A stretch of DNA of 64,000 bases from Roseibacillus ishigakijimensis (GCF_016595415.1 NZ_JAENIO010000021.1:1-64000), one strand, 5' to 3'; counted from the stretch's first letter, positions 25,642-34,497 are shown. The notes: generated by a model not told the origin, from the sequence alone. Program-made: numbers and translations.

Positions 25642-25896
25642 TTAGGAATTCGCTTTGGCCGCTTTGCGCGCCTTGCGAATGATGCTGTTCACCGTCTCAG
25701 AGGGCTGGGCGCCGTTGGAGAGCCATTTTTCAGCCTTCTCGAGATCGAGAGTGTAGTTCACTCCCTCTTCCATGGGATTGTAAGTGCCCACTTGCTCAAT
25801 GGGGCGTCCATCACGACGAGTGCGGCTGTCGACAGCCACGATCTTGTAGTAGGGACGGTCCTTTGTGCCTTTGCGGGTCAGTCTCAGTGCTACCAT
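25642..25896 (-). CDS. rpsP: 30S ribosomal protein bS16
   Basis: An 84-residue protein starting [20 protein letters not shown], the standard bS16 N-terminus, with [19 protein letters not shown] following. Unusually it is not adjacent to rimM, trmD or ffh. Instead it follows rplT by 44 bp on the same strand, so rpmI, rplT and rpsP may share a transcript. Confidence 0.96.
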   Translation of the reverse strand: MVALRLTRKGTKDRPYYKIVAVDSRTRRDGRPIEQVGTYNPMEEGVNYTLDLEKAEKWLSNGAQPSETVNSIIRKARKAAKANS

Positions 25897-25940
25897 AAAG
25901 TTTGCTTTCGTTTAAGGGGTTCAGGTTGGAGGAAAGGTCC

Positions 25941-26318
25941 TCAGGCGGCTTTCTGTGCTTTCTGCTCCAGGCCTTGCTTGGCCGCTTCGCAGAAGGTGTT
26001 GAAGGCTTCGATGTCGTTGACGGCGAGGTCAGCGAGGACTTTCCGGTCCACCGCGATTTCGGCGGCGTTCAATCCCTCAATGAAGCGGGAATAGGTCAAG
26101 CCCTGGGCCCGGGAGCCGGCGTTGATACGCTGAATCCAGAGGCGGCGGAATTGGCCCTTACGTTTCTTACGGTCGCGATACTCATACTGACGGGCCTTGT
26201 AGACGGCGTCTTTGGCGTAGCGATACAGTTTGGAGCGGAAGCCGCGAAAACCCTTGGCGCGCAATAATACGCGTTTCCGGCGTTTCCGGGAGGCTGGTCC
26301 GTTGGTTGCTCTTGGCAT
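25941..26318 (-). CDS. rplT: 50S ribosomal protein bL20
   Basis: A 125-residue basic protein essential for early 50S assembly. It starts MPRATNGPASRKRRKRVL and has the conserved FRSKLYRYAKDAVYKARQY, DRKKRKGQFRRLWIQRINA and YSRFIEGLN. It follows rpmI by 106 bp, keeping the usual rpmI-rplT pairing. In other bacteria bL20 represses its own operon through a leader RNA; see the structure upstream of rpmI. Confidence 0.97.
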   Translation of the reverse strand: MPRATNGPASRKRRKRVLLRAKGFRGFRSKLYRYAKDAVYKARQYEYRDRKKRKGQFRRLWIQRINAGSRAQGLTYSRFIEGLNAAEIAVDRKVLADLAVNDIEAFNTFCEAAKQGLEQKAQKAA

Positions 26319-26424
26319 GTTTTAGTCTCTACTTTGAATAAACGGTTTTTGTCGTTCGTCCCCGGCCGTCTCGTTTATTCAGGTTTCCAGCGGAAACAGG
26401 CGGCGCGGGGGATTCTGTCTATGG

Positions 26425-26634
26425 TTACCCGAAGGGCATGTTCTCGCGGATGGCCTTGACGTTGGTTTCGTCGGCCAACACTGCCTTGCCGAGTGAACGC
26501 TTCCGCTTACGAGATTTCTTCGTAAGAATGTGGCGCTTACCCTGCTTGCGGCGCAAGATCTTGCCCGTGCCAGTCACTTTGAATCGTTTCGCGACGGCTT
26601 TGCGGGTTTTGGCTTTGCCAGATGTTCTTGCCAT
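26425..26634 (-). CDS. rpmI: 50S ribosomal protein bL35
   Basis: A 69-residue, strongly basic protein. The N-terminus MARTSGKAKTRKAVAKRFKV and the central KRHILTKKSRKRKRSLG are typical bL35. The start at 26634 gives the family length; an in-frame extension upstream is not conserved. infC, the usual neighbour upstream, is absent here, so this short operon probably has its own promoter and leader. Confidence 0.95.
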   Translation of the reverse strand: MARTSGKAKTRKAVAKRFKVTGTGKILRRKQGKRHILTKKSRKRKRSLGKAVLADETNVKAIRENMPFG

Positions 26635-27044
26635 GGGGCGGCGGAGGCTAGGGAGCTGCAACCAAAAATCAAGCCGATTCTTTTTCAATCGCTTCTTTTT
26701 TTCCGTTCGCACTGGGCATAAAAGCCTTTCCGTCACCCGGTTTGATGTTTTTGGGAAAAATTTCTGATAGAAAATACCTTCCGGGGACGATTTTCCTTGT
26801 CCTCAGTGAGAACAACGGGTTGAAAATTTCCCGGCAACAGCCGCTTGTTCCCTTTTTACTGAAAAGAACAGGGCTGTTGTTCTCCCCCTAAAATACTTCC
26901 TCCTCTCATGCGTTTATCCCAATGCCCTTCCCGTCGGCTTGTTCTGTTCGGGAGATTAACCCCTTTGTCTCGAACTATTCCTCCCCATTCTCTTCTGCCG
27001 AATCGGGAACGTGGGTTTTGCTCGGCCCCAACCGACCAGTTGTC
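26635..27044. other. Intergenic region between rpmI and a divergent membrane-protein gene
   Basis: These 410 bases lie upstream of both rpmI (minus) and the 27045 gene (plus). Apart from the alternative-pairing structure at 26808-26884 no gene is supported. An open frame from 26922 in phase with the 27045 gene has no family resemblance and a poor start context, so I treat it as untranslated. Confidence 0.5.
26808..26884 (-). promoter_or_regulatory. Candidate leader RNA structure upstream of rpmI-rplT
   Basis: On the minus strand a 5' arm, GAGAACAACAGCC (26884-26872), can pair in two exclusive ways. It can form a stem with GGCTGTTG (26842-26835), extended by a GAACA/TGTTC pairing after a two-base bulge. 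Or it can pair over nine bases with GTTGTTCTC (26816-26808). It lies about 175 bases before the rpmI start. Mutually exclusive stems in front of an rpmI-rplT operon resemble a bL20 autoregulatory leader, but this is inference from pairing alone. Confidence 0.4.
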
Positions 27045-27479
27045 ATGAGTCGCTCAGCGAATGACGGCCGCAGCCGTCAAAAGAATGTGGTATCGCGTGG
27101 CCGCTTTGCCTTGGGGGCTCTTTGCTTCCTCTTGATGCGTCTGTCTCTGGTGACGACCTTGGGTCTGGTGGTGTGGTTGCTGTTTTTTCATCTCAATCCT
27201 GACAAGAAGCTGGCCCTCTGGGTGGGGGTGTCGCTGGGGGTGCTGATTTTCAGTGCTCTCAACGTTCTGGCCAATGCCCGTCGTATCACCTGCCCCCTCT
27301 GTCGCGCTTCCTTGTTCATGTCTCCCAAGAAGCTGACCAAGCCCCGGGTGCCCACTTGGCTAGGGAGTCGCCGCATTCCCATGGCCGTGTCGTTGCTCTT
27401 TTTCCCGAAGGTTCTTCGCTGTTGCTATTGCTCCGAGCGGGTGCGCCTGACCCGGAGCAATAATAAAGACCCGAAGTGA
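27045..27479 (+). CDS. Small membrane protein with paired CxxC motifs
   Basis: A 144-residue protein from the ATG at 27045. After a basic N-terminus come two hydrophobic helices (nt about 27110-27280, including TLGLVVWLLFFHL and WVGVSLGVLIFSAL). A soluble tail follows with ITCPLCRASLF and, 40 residues later, LRCCYCSERVRL, which look like the two halves of a zinc ribbon on the cytoplasmic side. No named family was recognised. It is convergent with hemL. Confidence 0.7.
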   Translation: MSRSANDGRSRQKNVVSRGRFALGALCFLLMRLSLVTTLGLVVWLLFFHLNPDKKLALWVGVSLGVLIFSALNVLANARRITCPLCRASLFMSPKKLTKPRVPTWLGSRRIPMAVSLLFFPKVLRCCYCSERVRLTRSNNKDPK

Positions 27480-27535
27480 CCTCCCGGAAGGGGAGGGGTT
27501 CGGGCCTTGGAGGACGTGGTCGTTTTCCTTGCCGC

Positions 27536-28822
27536 TCACCACTTGGCGACGGCGTCGGAGATGACCTCCAGGGTCTCGTCGATATCGGCGAGGGTGTGGG
27601 CCATGGAGATAAAGCCCGTTTCGTAGGGGCTGGGGGCGAGATAAACGCCCTCTTCCAAGCAGTTCCAGAAGAGCTTCTTGAAGAGAGTGAAATCCTGCTT
27701 TTGCACGGTCTCGACGTTGATGATTTCTTCGTCGAGAAAGTAGAGGCAGAACATGGAGCCGACTTGATTGACGCGATGAGGAATGCCTTTTTCGCTGAGA
27801 ATTTGGCGAAGACCGGAGGCGAAGCGGCCGCCGAGCTCGGCCAAGCGCTGGTAGCCATTGTTGTCCGCCAGCTCGCGCAGTTGGGTGAGGCCCGCAACCA
27901 TGGCAAGCGGATTGCCGGAAAGGGTGCCCGCCTGGTAGACTGCACCAACGGGGGCAAGGTGGTCCATGATGTCGGCGCGACCCCCGAATGCTCCCACCGG
28001 CAGGCCGCCGCCGATGACTTTGCCCATCGCGACGAGGTCGGCGGTGTAGTCCTCCAGCTCCTGCACTCCGCCTTTCGCGAGGCGGAAGCCGGTCATGACC
28101 TCGTCAAAGATGAGAAGGGCCCCGTGTTTCGCGGTGATGTCACGGAGAAGGGTCAGATAGCCGGGGCGGGGAAAGACCAGCCCGGCGTTGGCGGGGTAGG
28201 ACTCGGTGATGATGGCGGCAATTTGGTCTCCGTGCTGGGCAAAGGCCGCTTCGAGGGCCGCCGGGTCATTGTATGGCAGAACGATGGTCTCACCCGCGAA
28301 AGATGCTGGCACTCCCGCCGAGTCAGGCTCTCCCAGGGTCAGGGCGCCGGAGCCCGCAGCCACCAGCAGGGAATCGGCATGGCCATGGTAGTGGCCTTCG
28401 AACTTGATGATTTTATCGCGCCCGGTGTAACCGCGGGCCAGGCGGATGGCCGACATGGTGGCTTCCGTGCCCGAGTTCGTCATGCGCACTTTTTCCACTG
28501 ATGGCACCCAATCGATGATCTTTTGGGCCATCTCCACTTCATAGAGATTGGGAATGCCGTAGGAGACGCCGTCTTTGGAGGCTTCATGGATGGCATTGGT
28601 CACCGGGATGGGGGCGTGGCCGAGAATGTTCGGGCCCCAGGAGCCCACGTAGTCGATGTAGTGCTTGCCATCGATATCTTCGATGCGGGCACCTTTGCCG
28701 CGCCGCACGAAGAAGGGATCGCCATCGACGTTCTTGAAGGCTCTCACCGGGGAGTTGACTCCTCCGGGAATCAAGGTTTGGGCGCGGGCGAATACTTTTT
28801 GAGAAAGAGGTCCGACTGACAT
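27536..28822 (-). CDS. hemL: Glutamate-1-semialdehyde 2,1-aminomutase
   Basis: HemL makes 5-aminolevulinate from glutamate-1-semialdehyde in the C5 heme pathway. The 428-residue PLP enzyme has IPGGVNSPVRAF, HYIDYVGSWGP, LIFDEVMTGFR and the PLP-lysine motif VAMGKVIGGGLPVGAFGG. Its length is normal. The other heme genes are not in the window. It is divergent from murI with 108 bp between starts. Confidence 0.97.
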   Translation of the reverse strand: MSVGPLSQKVFARAQTLIPGGVNSPVRAFKNVDGDPFFVRRGKGARIEDIDGKHYIDYVGSWGPNILGHAPIPVTNAIHEASKDGVSYGIPNLYEVEMAQKIIDWVPSVEKVRMTNSGTEATMSAIRLARGYTGRDKIIKFEGHYHGHADSLLVAAGSGALTLGEPDSAGVPASFAGETIVLPYNDPAALEAAFAQHGDQIAAIITESYPANAGLVFPRPGYLTLLRDITAKHGALLIFDEVMTGFRLAKGGVQELEDYTADLVAMGKVIGGGLPVGAFGGRADIMDHLAPVGAVYQAGTLSGNPLAMVAGLTQLRELADNNGYQRLAELGGRFASGLRQILSEKGIPHRVNQVGSMFCLYFLDEEIINVETVQKQDFTLFKKLFWNCLEEGVYLAPSPYETGFISMAHTLADIDETLEVISDAVAKW

Positions 28823-28930
28823 TGACGGGACTGTGCGCGATTGCTGCGGGAAGGTCCACCCGGGATTTTTGCGATCTTGGTCACGAATGGCGCTTTCCAG
28901 CTGGCACTCTCTTTCTTATACCGTGTCTCC

Positions 28931-29740
28931 GTGATTGGGGTGATGGATTCGGGAGTGGGCGGCCTGTCCGTGGTGCGGGAATTGCGTTCGTTGATGCCGG
29001 GCGAAGATCTCGTCTATGTGGGGGACTCCGCTTTTTGCCCGTATGGGAACAAGAGCACGGAGGTCTTGCGCGAACGGGTGGGGGCCATTGTAGAGTTTCT
29101 TCATCAATCCGGGGCGGAGGTGATCGTGCTCGCTTGTAACTCCGCCACCATCCAGGCCATCCGTTGGTGCCGCGAGCGGTGGCCCCGCTTGTCCTTTGTG
29201 GGAATGGAGCCGGGGGTCAAGCCCGCGGTGGCTCTGAGTGCGGCGGGCATCATCGGGGTGCTGGCCACCGAGGCCAGTCTGACCGGGCAAATGTTTGCTG
29301 ATTTGGTGGCCCGCTGTGGTGGGGGGCGCGAAGTGCTGACCCAGGCCTGCCCACGCTTTGTGGAGCTGGTGGAGGCCGGCATTCTGACGGGACCGGAGGT
29401 CGAGGAGGCCGTGGCGGAGTATGCTGGCGGCCTGGTCGCGGCCGGGGCCGATGTTCTCGTTCTGGGTTGCACCCACTACCCGTTTTTGAAGCCCGTTATT
29501 GCGCGGCGTTTTCCCCAAGTGGCTTTGGTCGATACCGGACCGGCGGTGGCGCGCCGGGTGCGAGAGGTTTTGCCCCGTCCGGTGAAGGAGGGGAGAGGTG
29601 GTCTTCAGCTGGTCACTAGTGGAGAAGTGGCGACGATGGAGAGACTGTTGCCTCTCCTGCTTCCCGCGCTTCCCCGGCCCACTGTCTCCTCCTGGGAGAG
29701 GGTGCGGGGCGCTTCACTCAACCCATGCCCGGAATCTTGA
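28931..29740 (+). CDS. murI: Glutamate racemase
   Basis: MurI supplies D-glutamate for peptidoglycan. The two catalytic cysteines are visible in VLACNSATIQ and VLGCTHYPF, and the N-terminal motif DSGVGGLSV is intact. A GTG start at 28931 gives MIGVMDSGVGG and 269 residues, matching the family; the ATG at 28943 would cut off a conserved strand. The gene overlaps the end of convergent ybaB by 23 bp. Confidence 0.95.
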   Translation: MIGVMDSGVGGLSVVRELRSLMPGEDLVYVGDSAFCPYGNKSTEVLRERVGAIVEFLHQSGAEVIVLACNSATIQAIRWCRERWPRLSFVGMEPGVKPAVALSAAGIIGVLATEASLTGQMFADLVARCGGGREVLTQACPRFVELVEAGILTGPEVEEAVAEYAGGLVAAGADVLVLGCTHYPFLKPVIARRFPQVALVDTGPAVARRVREVLPRPVKEGRGGLQLVTSGEVATMERLLPLLLPALPRPTVSSWERVRGASLNPCPES

Positions 29741-30005
29741 AGTTGGCTGCCATTTCCTTGGCGGCCTGATCGCGGGCTTCCTTGAGGGCAGTGTTGCAGG
29801 TGGTGAGAATCAGATTCTGCAAAAATTCCGCATCGTCGGAGGAAATGATGGCGGGGTCGATGGTGAGCGATTGCAGTTCGCCCGCTCCGGTGGCGACCGC
29901 GGTCACCTTCCCGGAGGGATCGCTCGCTTGCGCAGTCTTGTTGGAGAGATCGGCTTGCGCTTCCTGCAGCTTCTTGGCTTGTTCCATCAGTTTGGCTATA
30001 TTCAT
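29718..30005 (-). CDS. ybaB: YbaB/EbfC nucleoid-associated protein
   Basis: A 95-residue DNA-binding protein of the YbaB/EbfC family. It starts MNIAKLMEQAKKLQEAQADL, has a beta core ending in LQSLTIDPAII and a helical C-terminus. It follows dnaX by 17 bp on the same strand, the classical dnaX-ybaB order. The usual third gene, recR, is missing because murI faces it tail to tail. Confidence 0.94.
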   Translation of the reverse strand: MNIAKLMEQAKKLQEAQADLSNKTAQASDPSGKVTAVATGAGELQSLTIDPAIISSDDAEFLQNLILTTCNTALKEARDQAAKEMAANFKIPGMG

Positions 30006-30022
30006 AGTGAGTCAGATTGAGT

Positions 30023-31681
30023 TTAAGCGCGGAGTTTCCCTTTGAAAATCTCGATGGCGTCTTGGATGAGAGGGTCCTTGTGGAAGTCGTCGGCCGGAGG
30101 AGATGGGGGGGCTTTTTCGGCGGGGGTGGCGGGCGCAGCTTCTTTCTTGGTGGCCGGGGCCTTGGGCTCAGGTTCCGGTTCGTCCTCGCGCTCTTCCACC
30201 GCCTCTTCCATCAGGCGATCAAGGGCTCCCAGTGCTCCGGCTGTGGATTTCGACTGGGTTTTGGGGGTGGCAGGTTTCGGCTCGGTTTCTTCTTGTGGAG
30301 CCTGCACGGAGGGTTCTTCCGGCGGGGCAGGGGGGGCAGAGTCCGTCGCTCTCGCAGGCTCGGGGGCGGGTGAGGGCTCCGGGGTGGCGGCCGGTTCCCC
30401 GGTCTCGGGTTCCTGCTCGATTTTTTCTGCCGGCTCTGGCTCGTTCTTCGCTTCCGGCACGGGTTCTGGCTCTGGCTCGGGGGAGGGGGCCGGTGCGGAG
30501 GGGGCTTTTTGGGCTGGCGGGGAAAGGAAGGGGGCAGGCTCGTCGGTCAGCCCGCCTTTTTCCAATGCGGTGATCACATCGGTGATGCGGATTTCGTCCA
30601 AGGCTTGCACGGAGCGAATCAAGGCCAGTTCGAGATGCAGCTGCTTGTTGGCCGCCCACCGCATACCGGCTTCCGCCGAGGAAAGGAGATCGATAATCGC
30701 CAGCAGGCGGTCGGTGGGCGTGGGGGCCGTCAAGGCAGTAAGCTGATCCCAAATTTCCCGGGAGAGTCCTTCTCGGTCGGCCTGGGCATCGATTTTTTGA
30801 ATGAGCAAGGCCCGCAGGGTGCCGATGAGCTCCTGCAGCAGCTGGGATAAATTTTTCCCGGCCGCCGAGAGCTCGTTGAGAAGGTTGAGGAGGAGCGAGG
30901 GATCTTTCTTGAAGAGAGCGGTGACGAGTCTGGCGATGGTTTCTCCGGACGTGAAGCCGAAGATGTGTTGCACGTCTTCCTCGCTGATTGTCTCGCCGCA
31001 AAAGGCCACCAGCTGATCGAGCATGGACTGGGCGTCGCGCATGCCTCCGTCCGCGCCCTTGGCGATGGCCCAAGCGGCGGGCTCCGCCAGGGACACGTTT
31101 TCTTCCCGCGCGATGTGGAGAAGCTGCTCCGCAATGATGGGAGTGGGAATGGGGCGCAGGTCGAAGCGTTGGCAGCGCGAAATGATGGTGGGCAGAATCT
31201 TGTTCGGCTCGGTGGTGGCGAAGATGAACTTTACGTGAGCCGGGGGCTCTTCCAAGGTCTTCAGCAGGGCATTGAAAGCCGCGTTGGAGAGCATGTGGAC
31301 CTCATCGATGTAGTAAATCTTGAAGCGGGATTTGGCCGGCGCATATTGCACCGTGTCGCGCAGTTGGCGCACCTGTTCGACGCCGTTGTTGGACGCTCCA
31401 TCAATCTCGAGCACATCCAGGGAGCGGCCTTCCGCAATCTCGACGAGCTCGGGATGGTCGGGATCAAAATCGATGGCGGGTCCGCCGGGATTATTGAGAG
31501 CCTTGGCGAAAATTCGCGCGGTGGACGTCTTCCCGGTGCCTCGGGGTCCGACGAAAAGATAGGCGTGCGCCAACCGCCCTTGCTCAATGGCATTGCGGAG
31601 GGTGCGAACAACGTGATCCTGTCCCAACACATCGGCAAAGGTGCGGGGGCGATATTTGCGGGCAAAAACCTGGTAACTCAA
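30023..31681 (-). CDS. dnaX: DNA polymerase III gamma/tau subunit
   Basis: The clamp-loader ATPase, 552 residues. It opens MSYQVFARKYRPRTFADVLGQ with a TTG start, the only start that gives the conserved N-terminus. Walker A is GPRGTGKT (45-52), with DEVHMLSNAAFNALLKTLEEPP and FATTEPNKILPTI following. The tau-like region after residue 370 is a low-complexity Pro/Glu/Ala linker. The four zinc cysteines that normally follow Walker A (region 61-85) are absent. It heads the dnaX-ybaB operon. Confidence 0.96.
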   Translation of the reverse strand: MSYQVFARKYRPRTFADVLGQDHVVRTLRNAIEQGRLAHAYLFVGPRGTGKTSTARIFAKALNNPGGPAIDFDPDHPELVEIAEGRSLDVLEIDGASNNGVEQVRQLRDTVQYAPAKSRFKIYYIDEVHMLSNAAFNALLKTLEEPPAHVKFIFATTEPNKILPTIISRCQRFDLRPIPTPIIAEQLLHIAREENVSLAEPAAWAIAKGADGGMRDAQSMLDQLVAFCGETISEEDVQHIFGFTSGETIARLVTALFKKDPSLLLNLLNELSAAGKNLSQLLQELIGTLRALLIQKIDAQADREGLSREIWDQLTALTAPTPTDRLLAIIDLLSSAEAGMRWAANKQLHLELALIRSVQALDEIRITDVITALEKGGLTDEPAPFLSPPAQKAPSAPAPSPEPEPEPVPEAKNEPEPAEKIEQEPETGEPAATPEPSPAPEPARATDSAPPAPPEEPSVQAPQEETEPKPATPKTQSKSTAGALGALDRLMEEAVEEREDEPEPEPKAPATKKEAAPATPAEKAPPSPPADDFHKDPLIQDAIEIFKGKLRA

Positions 31682-31966
31682 AACGCGGCCCCAGCTTAGG
31701 CGGGGGGAAGTCGGTTAGACAACGCCCAATCGCAAAATGCGCTAAAATCAACCCGCGTCCTCTTCCTCCTTCCCGTCTCCTTTCCTTTGGCTGTTGATAA
31801 TCAGGGTTGGTTAATTACTGTCACCATTTCTACCAGTAATTGTGACTTTTTGCTCTTCTTTGCCGGAAAGAATGCGGTCACCATCCGCTCGCTCGCTTGA
31901 CATTTGGGGAAAAGTGACGCAAACGGGCCCCTCGCAGGAGGCTCAGCGGCTCCCTCGTCTTTTATT
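31682..31966. other. Divergent intergenic region with an inverted repeat
   Basis: The region lies between dnaX (minus) and the glycosyltransferase gene (plus). It contains a perfect 8-bp inverted repeat, AATTACTG (31813-31820) and CAGTAATT (31834-31841), centred 13 bases apart. This could be an operator. No gene is seen. Confidence 0.4.
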
Positions 31967-33484
31967 ATGGAAGCGATCAATTGGTTCTGGTTTGTCAGCT
32001 ATGTGCTCGTGCTCGTGGGATTGAGCGCTTATAGCTTGCACCGCTTAGGCATTATTTTTCTCTACCTCAAGCACTCGCGCAAGAAGCCGATCGCAAAGAG
32101 TTCGTTTGCAGAGCTTCCCGTGGTGACGGTGCAATTGCCGGTATTCAATGAGCGCCACGTGGTGAAGCGACTTCTCAAGGCCGTCGCGGATTTGGATTAT
32201 CCCACTGCCAAACTTCACATCCAGTTTCTTGACGATTCGACCGACGACACCACTGAAATCGCTCGCGAGGCTTGCCAGGAATTGTCCGCGAAGGGCTTTG
32301 ATGTCGAATTCATCCACCGCACCGACCGCTCGGGTTTCAAGGCTGGGGCTTTGGAAAACGGGATGAAGACGGCGAAGGGGGAGTTCATTTTCATCCTGGA
32401 TGCAGATTTTGTGCCGAACAAAAACGTGCTCATGGAAATGGTCCACCACTTCACGGATGAACGGGTGGGCTTGATTCAAACCCGTTGGGGGCACCTCAAT
32501 CGCTCCTTCAATCTGCTCACCCGGGTGCAGGCCATGTTTCTGGATGGTCACCTTGAGCTGGAGCAGACCGCCCGCAACCGCAGCGGACGATTTTTCACCT
32601 TCAATGGCACGGCCGGAATCTGGCGCAAAAGCTGCATCGTCGACGCCGGTGGTTGGGAGCACGACACTCTCACCGAGGATATGGACCTGAGCTATCGGGC
32701 CCAGCTGAAAGGCTGGAAATTCATTTTCCTCAATGAGGTCGAAACCCCCGCTGAATTGCCGGTGGATATGAATGGGTTCAAGAATCAGCAGCACCGCTGG
32801 ACCAAGGGGTCCATCCAAGTCTGCAAGAAGGTGCTTCCTGCCATTTGGAAAAGCCGTTTCCCGCTTTACGTCAAGTTGGAGGCCACGGCCCACCTGACCG
32901 CGAACTTTGCCTACCTGCTTCTCTTCCTTCTGCTTTTCCTGATTTTCCCGAATCAGAAGGTGCAGCCCGATATGCCGGGTTGGGCCCAGCAGGTGATTTA
33001 CTTGCCCATCATGTTTTTCGGGATGTCTTCCATCCTGTTCTTTTACGTCACTTCCCAGAAAGCTCTCCGGCCCGATTGCTGGTTCCGCGAGCTGAAGTAT
33101 CTCCCGCTTCTCATCGCGCTGGGGATTGGCATGTCGGTGAATAATGCCAAAGCCGTGCTGGAGGCCATTTTCAACCGTCAGTCCGGATTCGTGCGCACGC
33201 CGAAATATGGTGAAGCCGCCCAAAGTGGGGGAACGATCCAGAAGCGCACCGGCACTTACAAGGCTGGCAAATCCATCACTCCGCTCGTGGAGTTCATCTT
33301 TGGCCTTTTCTTCCTTTTCGTGGTGGGAGATGCTCTTATGACAGGAAATTTGGTTTCCTTTATATTTCTTCTTCCTTTCCCAATCGGATTTCTGTATACA
33401 TCGCTTGCATCGTTGGCCGGCATTCTGCTAGAGAGCGGTGTCGCGCGGAAAAAGTCACCGCAGAAAGTGTCATCCAAGAACTAG
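31967..33484 (+). CDS. Cellulose synthase-like family 2 glycosyltransferase
   Basis: A 505-residue processive GT2 enzyme of the inner membrane. There is one N-terminal helix (residues 8-35). The catalytic domain has VTVQLPVFNE, the first Asp in FLDDSTDDT, the metal DxD in FILDADFVP, TEDMDLSYRA and the acceptor motif QQHRWTKG. At least four helices follow from about residue 305 (nt about 32880 onward). This is the layout of CslA/beta-mannan- or cellulose-synthase-like enzymes that extrude a polysaccharide. No BcsB/C-like partner is adjacent, so the product is unknown. An L,D-transpeptidase gene starts 22 bp downstream. Confidence 0.9.
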   Translation: MEAINWFWFVSYVLVLVGLSAYSLHRLGIIFLYLKHSRKKPIAKSSFAELPVVTVQLPVFNERHVVKRLLKAVADLDYPTAKLHIQFLDDSTDDTTEIAREACQELSAKGFDVEFIHRTDRSGFKAGALENGMKTAKGEFIFILDADFVPNKNVLMEMVHHFTDERVGLIQTRWGHLNRSFNLLTRVQAMFLDGHLELEQTARNRSGRFFTFNGTAGIWRKSCIVDAGGWEHDTLTEDMDLSYRAQLKGWKFIFLNEVETPAELPVDMNGFKNQQHRWTKGSIQVCKKVLPAIWKSRFPLYVKLEATAHLTANFAYLLLFLLLFLIFPNQKVQPDMPGWAQQVIYLPIMFFGMSSILFFYVTSQKALRPDCWFRELKYLPLLIALGIGMSVNNAKAVLEAIFNRQSGFVRTPKYGEAAQSGGTIQKRTGTYKAGKSITPLVEFIFGLFFLFVVGDALMTGNLVSFIFLLPFPIGFLYTSLASLAGILLESGVARKKSPQKVSSKN

Positions 33485-33506
33485 AACCCCTTTTTCTGAG
33501 AGAACC

Positions 33507-34151
33507 GTGAATTTGACTCGAACTTTTCTGAAATTTCTCACTTTTGGTGCGGCCATGGGCGCACTCATCGCTTTGTCCAGTTGCTCGGCTCCCGTGCAGG
33601 TGGACGATCGGAACGAAATGATTGTGAGTGTCCGTGACCAGAGCATGTTGCTGGTCAAGGATGGCAAGGCGAGCAAGCTTTACCCGATTTCTACATCCAA
33701 GTTCGGCATTGGCAGCCAGCCCGGCAGCAATCGCACTCCTCTGGGCCGCCTGGAGATTGCACAAAAGATTGGTGAGAATGCCCGTCCCGGCACCGTCTTC
33801 AAGGGGCGTCGTCCCACCGGGGAAGTCCTGCGGCCCAATACTCCGGGACGTGACCCCATCGTGACCCGTATCATGTGGTTGCGGGGAACCGAAAGTGGCA
33901 ACGCCAATACGTTCCGGCGTCTCATTTACATCCATGGCACCCCCGAGGAAAAAAATATCGGGCGGCCCGCCAGCTACGGCTGCATCCGCATGACTTCTGA
34001 TGATGTGGTTGATCTCTACAATCGGGTGGGTGTGGGAGCGGATGTTAAAATCATCCGCGGCTCCTTGGACCGCACTCCGGAAGGCCGGGCTTACTATGCC
34101 AAATATGGCCGTCCCGCCCACACCCGCTACCTCAGCTTGAAATACAATTGA
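33507..34151 (+). CDS. L,D-transpeptidase lipoprotein (YkuD domain)
   Basis: A 214-residue peptidoglycan crosslinking or lipoprotein-attaching enzyme. A GTG start at 33507 gives an N-terminal signal with lipobox ALSSC (Cys26). The YkuD domain follows (about 38-185) with the catalytic motif IYIHGTPEE and SYGCIRM (Cys159). The upstream ATG in frame would overlap the glycosyltransferase end, so the GTG was preferred. It is probably co-transcribed with that gene. Confidence 0.93.
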   Translation: MNLTRTFLKFLTFGAAMGALIALSSCSAPVQVDDRNEMIVSVRDQSMLLVKDGKASKLYPISTSKFGIGSQPGSNRTPLGRLEIAQKIGENARPGTVFKGRRPTGEVLRPNTPGRDPIVTRIMWLRGTESGNANTFRRLIYIHGTPEEKNIGRPASYGCIRMTSDDVVDLYNRVGVGADVKIIRGSLDRTPEGRAYYAKYGRPAHTRYLSLKYN

Positions 34152-34159
34152 TCCTTTTC

Positions 34160-34187
34160 TTGACACTGGGCGGAAGTTCCCTAGAGT
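34160..34187 (+). promoter_or_regulatory. Probable promoter of rpsT
   Basis: A perfect TTGACA (34160-34165) is followed after 16 bases by TAGAGT (34182-34187). The start codon of rpsT lies 27 bases further. Confidence 0.55.
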
Positions 34188-34213
34188 CCCGCCCCCTTTC
34201 CGACTAAAACATC

Positions 34214-34483
34214 ATGGCAAACAATCCTTCCGCCCTCAAGCGTGTCCGTCAGATCCAGACCCGCACCGCTCGCAATCGTGTGATCAAAACCAAAGTCAAG
34301 AACCTCCGCAAAGGTCTTGATACCGCTGCCGAGTCCGGTGACGAGAAAGCCATCTCCGAAGCTTTCGCCCGTTACTCCTCTGCCGTTGACCGCGCTGTTA
34401 AGAACAACATCTTCCACCGGAACAAGGGCGCCAACCTGAAGAGCAAAGCCTCCGCTTCGATCAAGGCTGCCGCTGCCCAGTAA
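34214..34483 (+). CDS. rpsT: 30S ribosomal protein bS20
   Basis: An 89-residue, helical basic protein. MANNPSALKRVRQIQTRTARN and the C-terminal VKNNIFHRNKGANLKSKAS are the bS20 signature. It is preceded by a good sigma-70-like promoter and followed 14 bp later by a small zinc-ribbon gene and then a terminator, so the two form a short transcription unit. Confidence 0.96.
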   Translation: MANNPSALKRVRQIQTRTARNRVIKTKVKNLRKGLDTAAESGDEKAISEAFARYSSAVDRAVKNNIFHRNKGANLKSKASASIKAAAAQ

Positions 34484-34497
34484 ATTTTCATTTTCGT

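Noticed and set aside
26922-27044. N-terminal extension of the membrane CxxC protein
   Set aside because: The extra 41 residues are Ser/Pro-rich and unlike a signal or domain, and the ATG at 27045 leads directly into the basic start of the membrane region.
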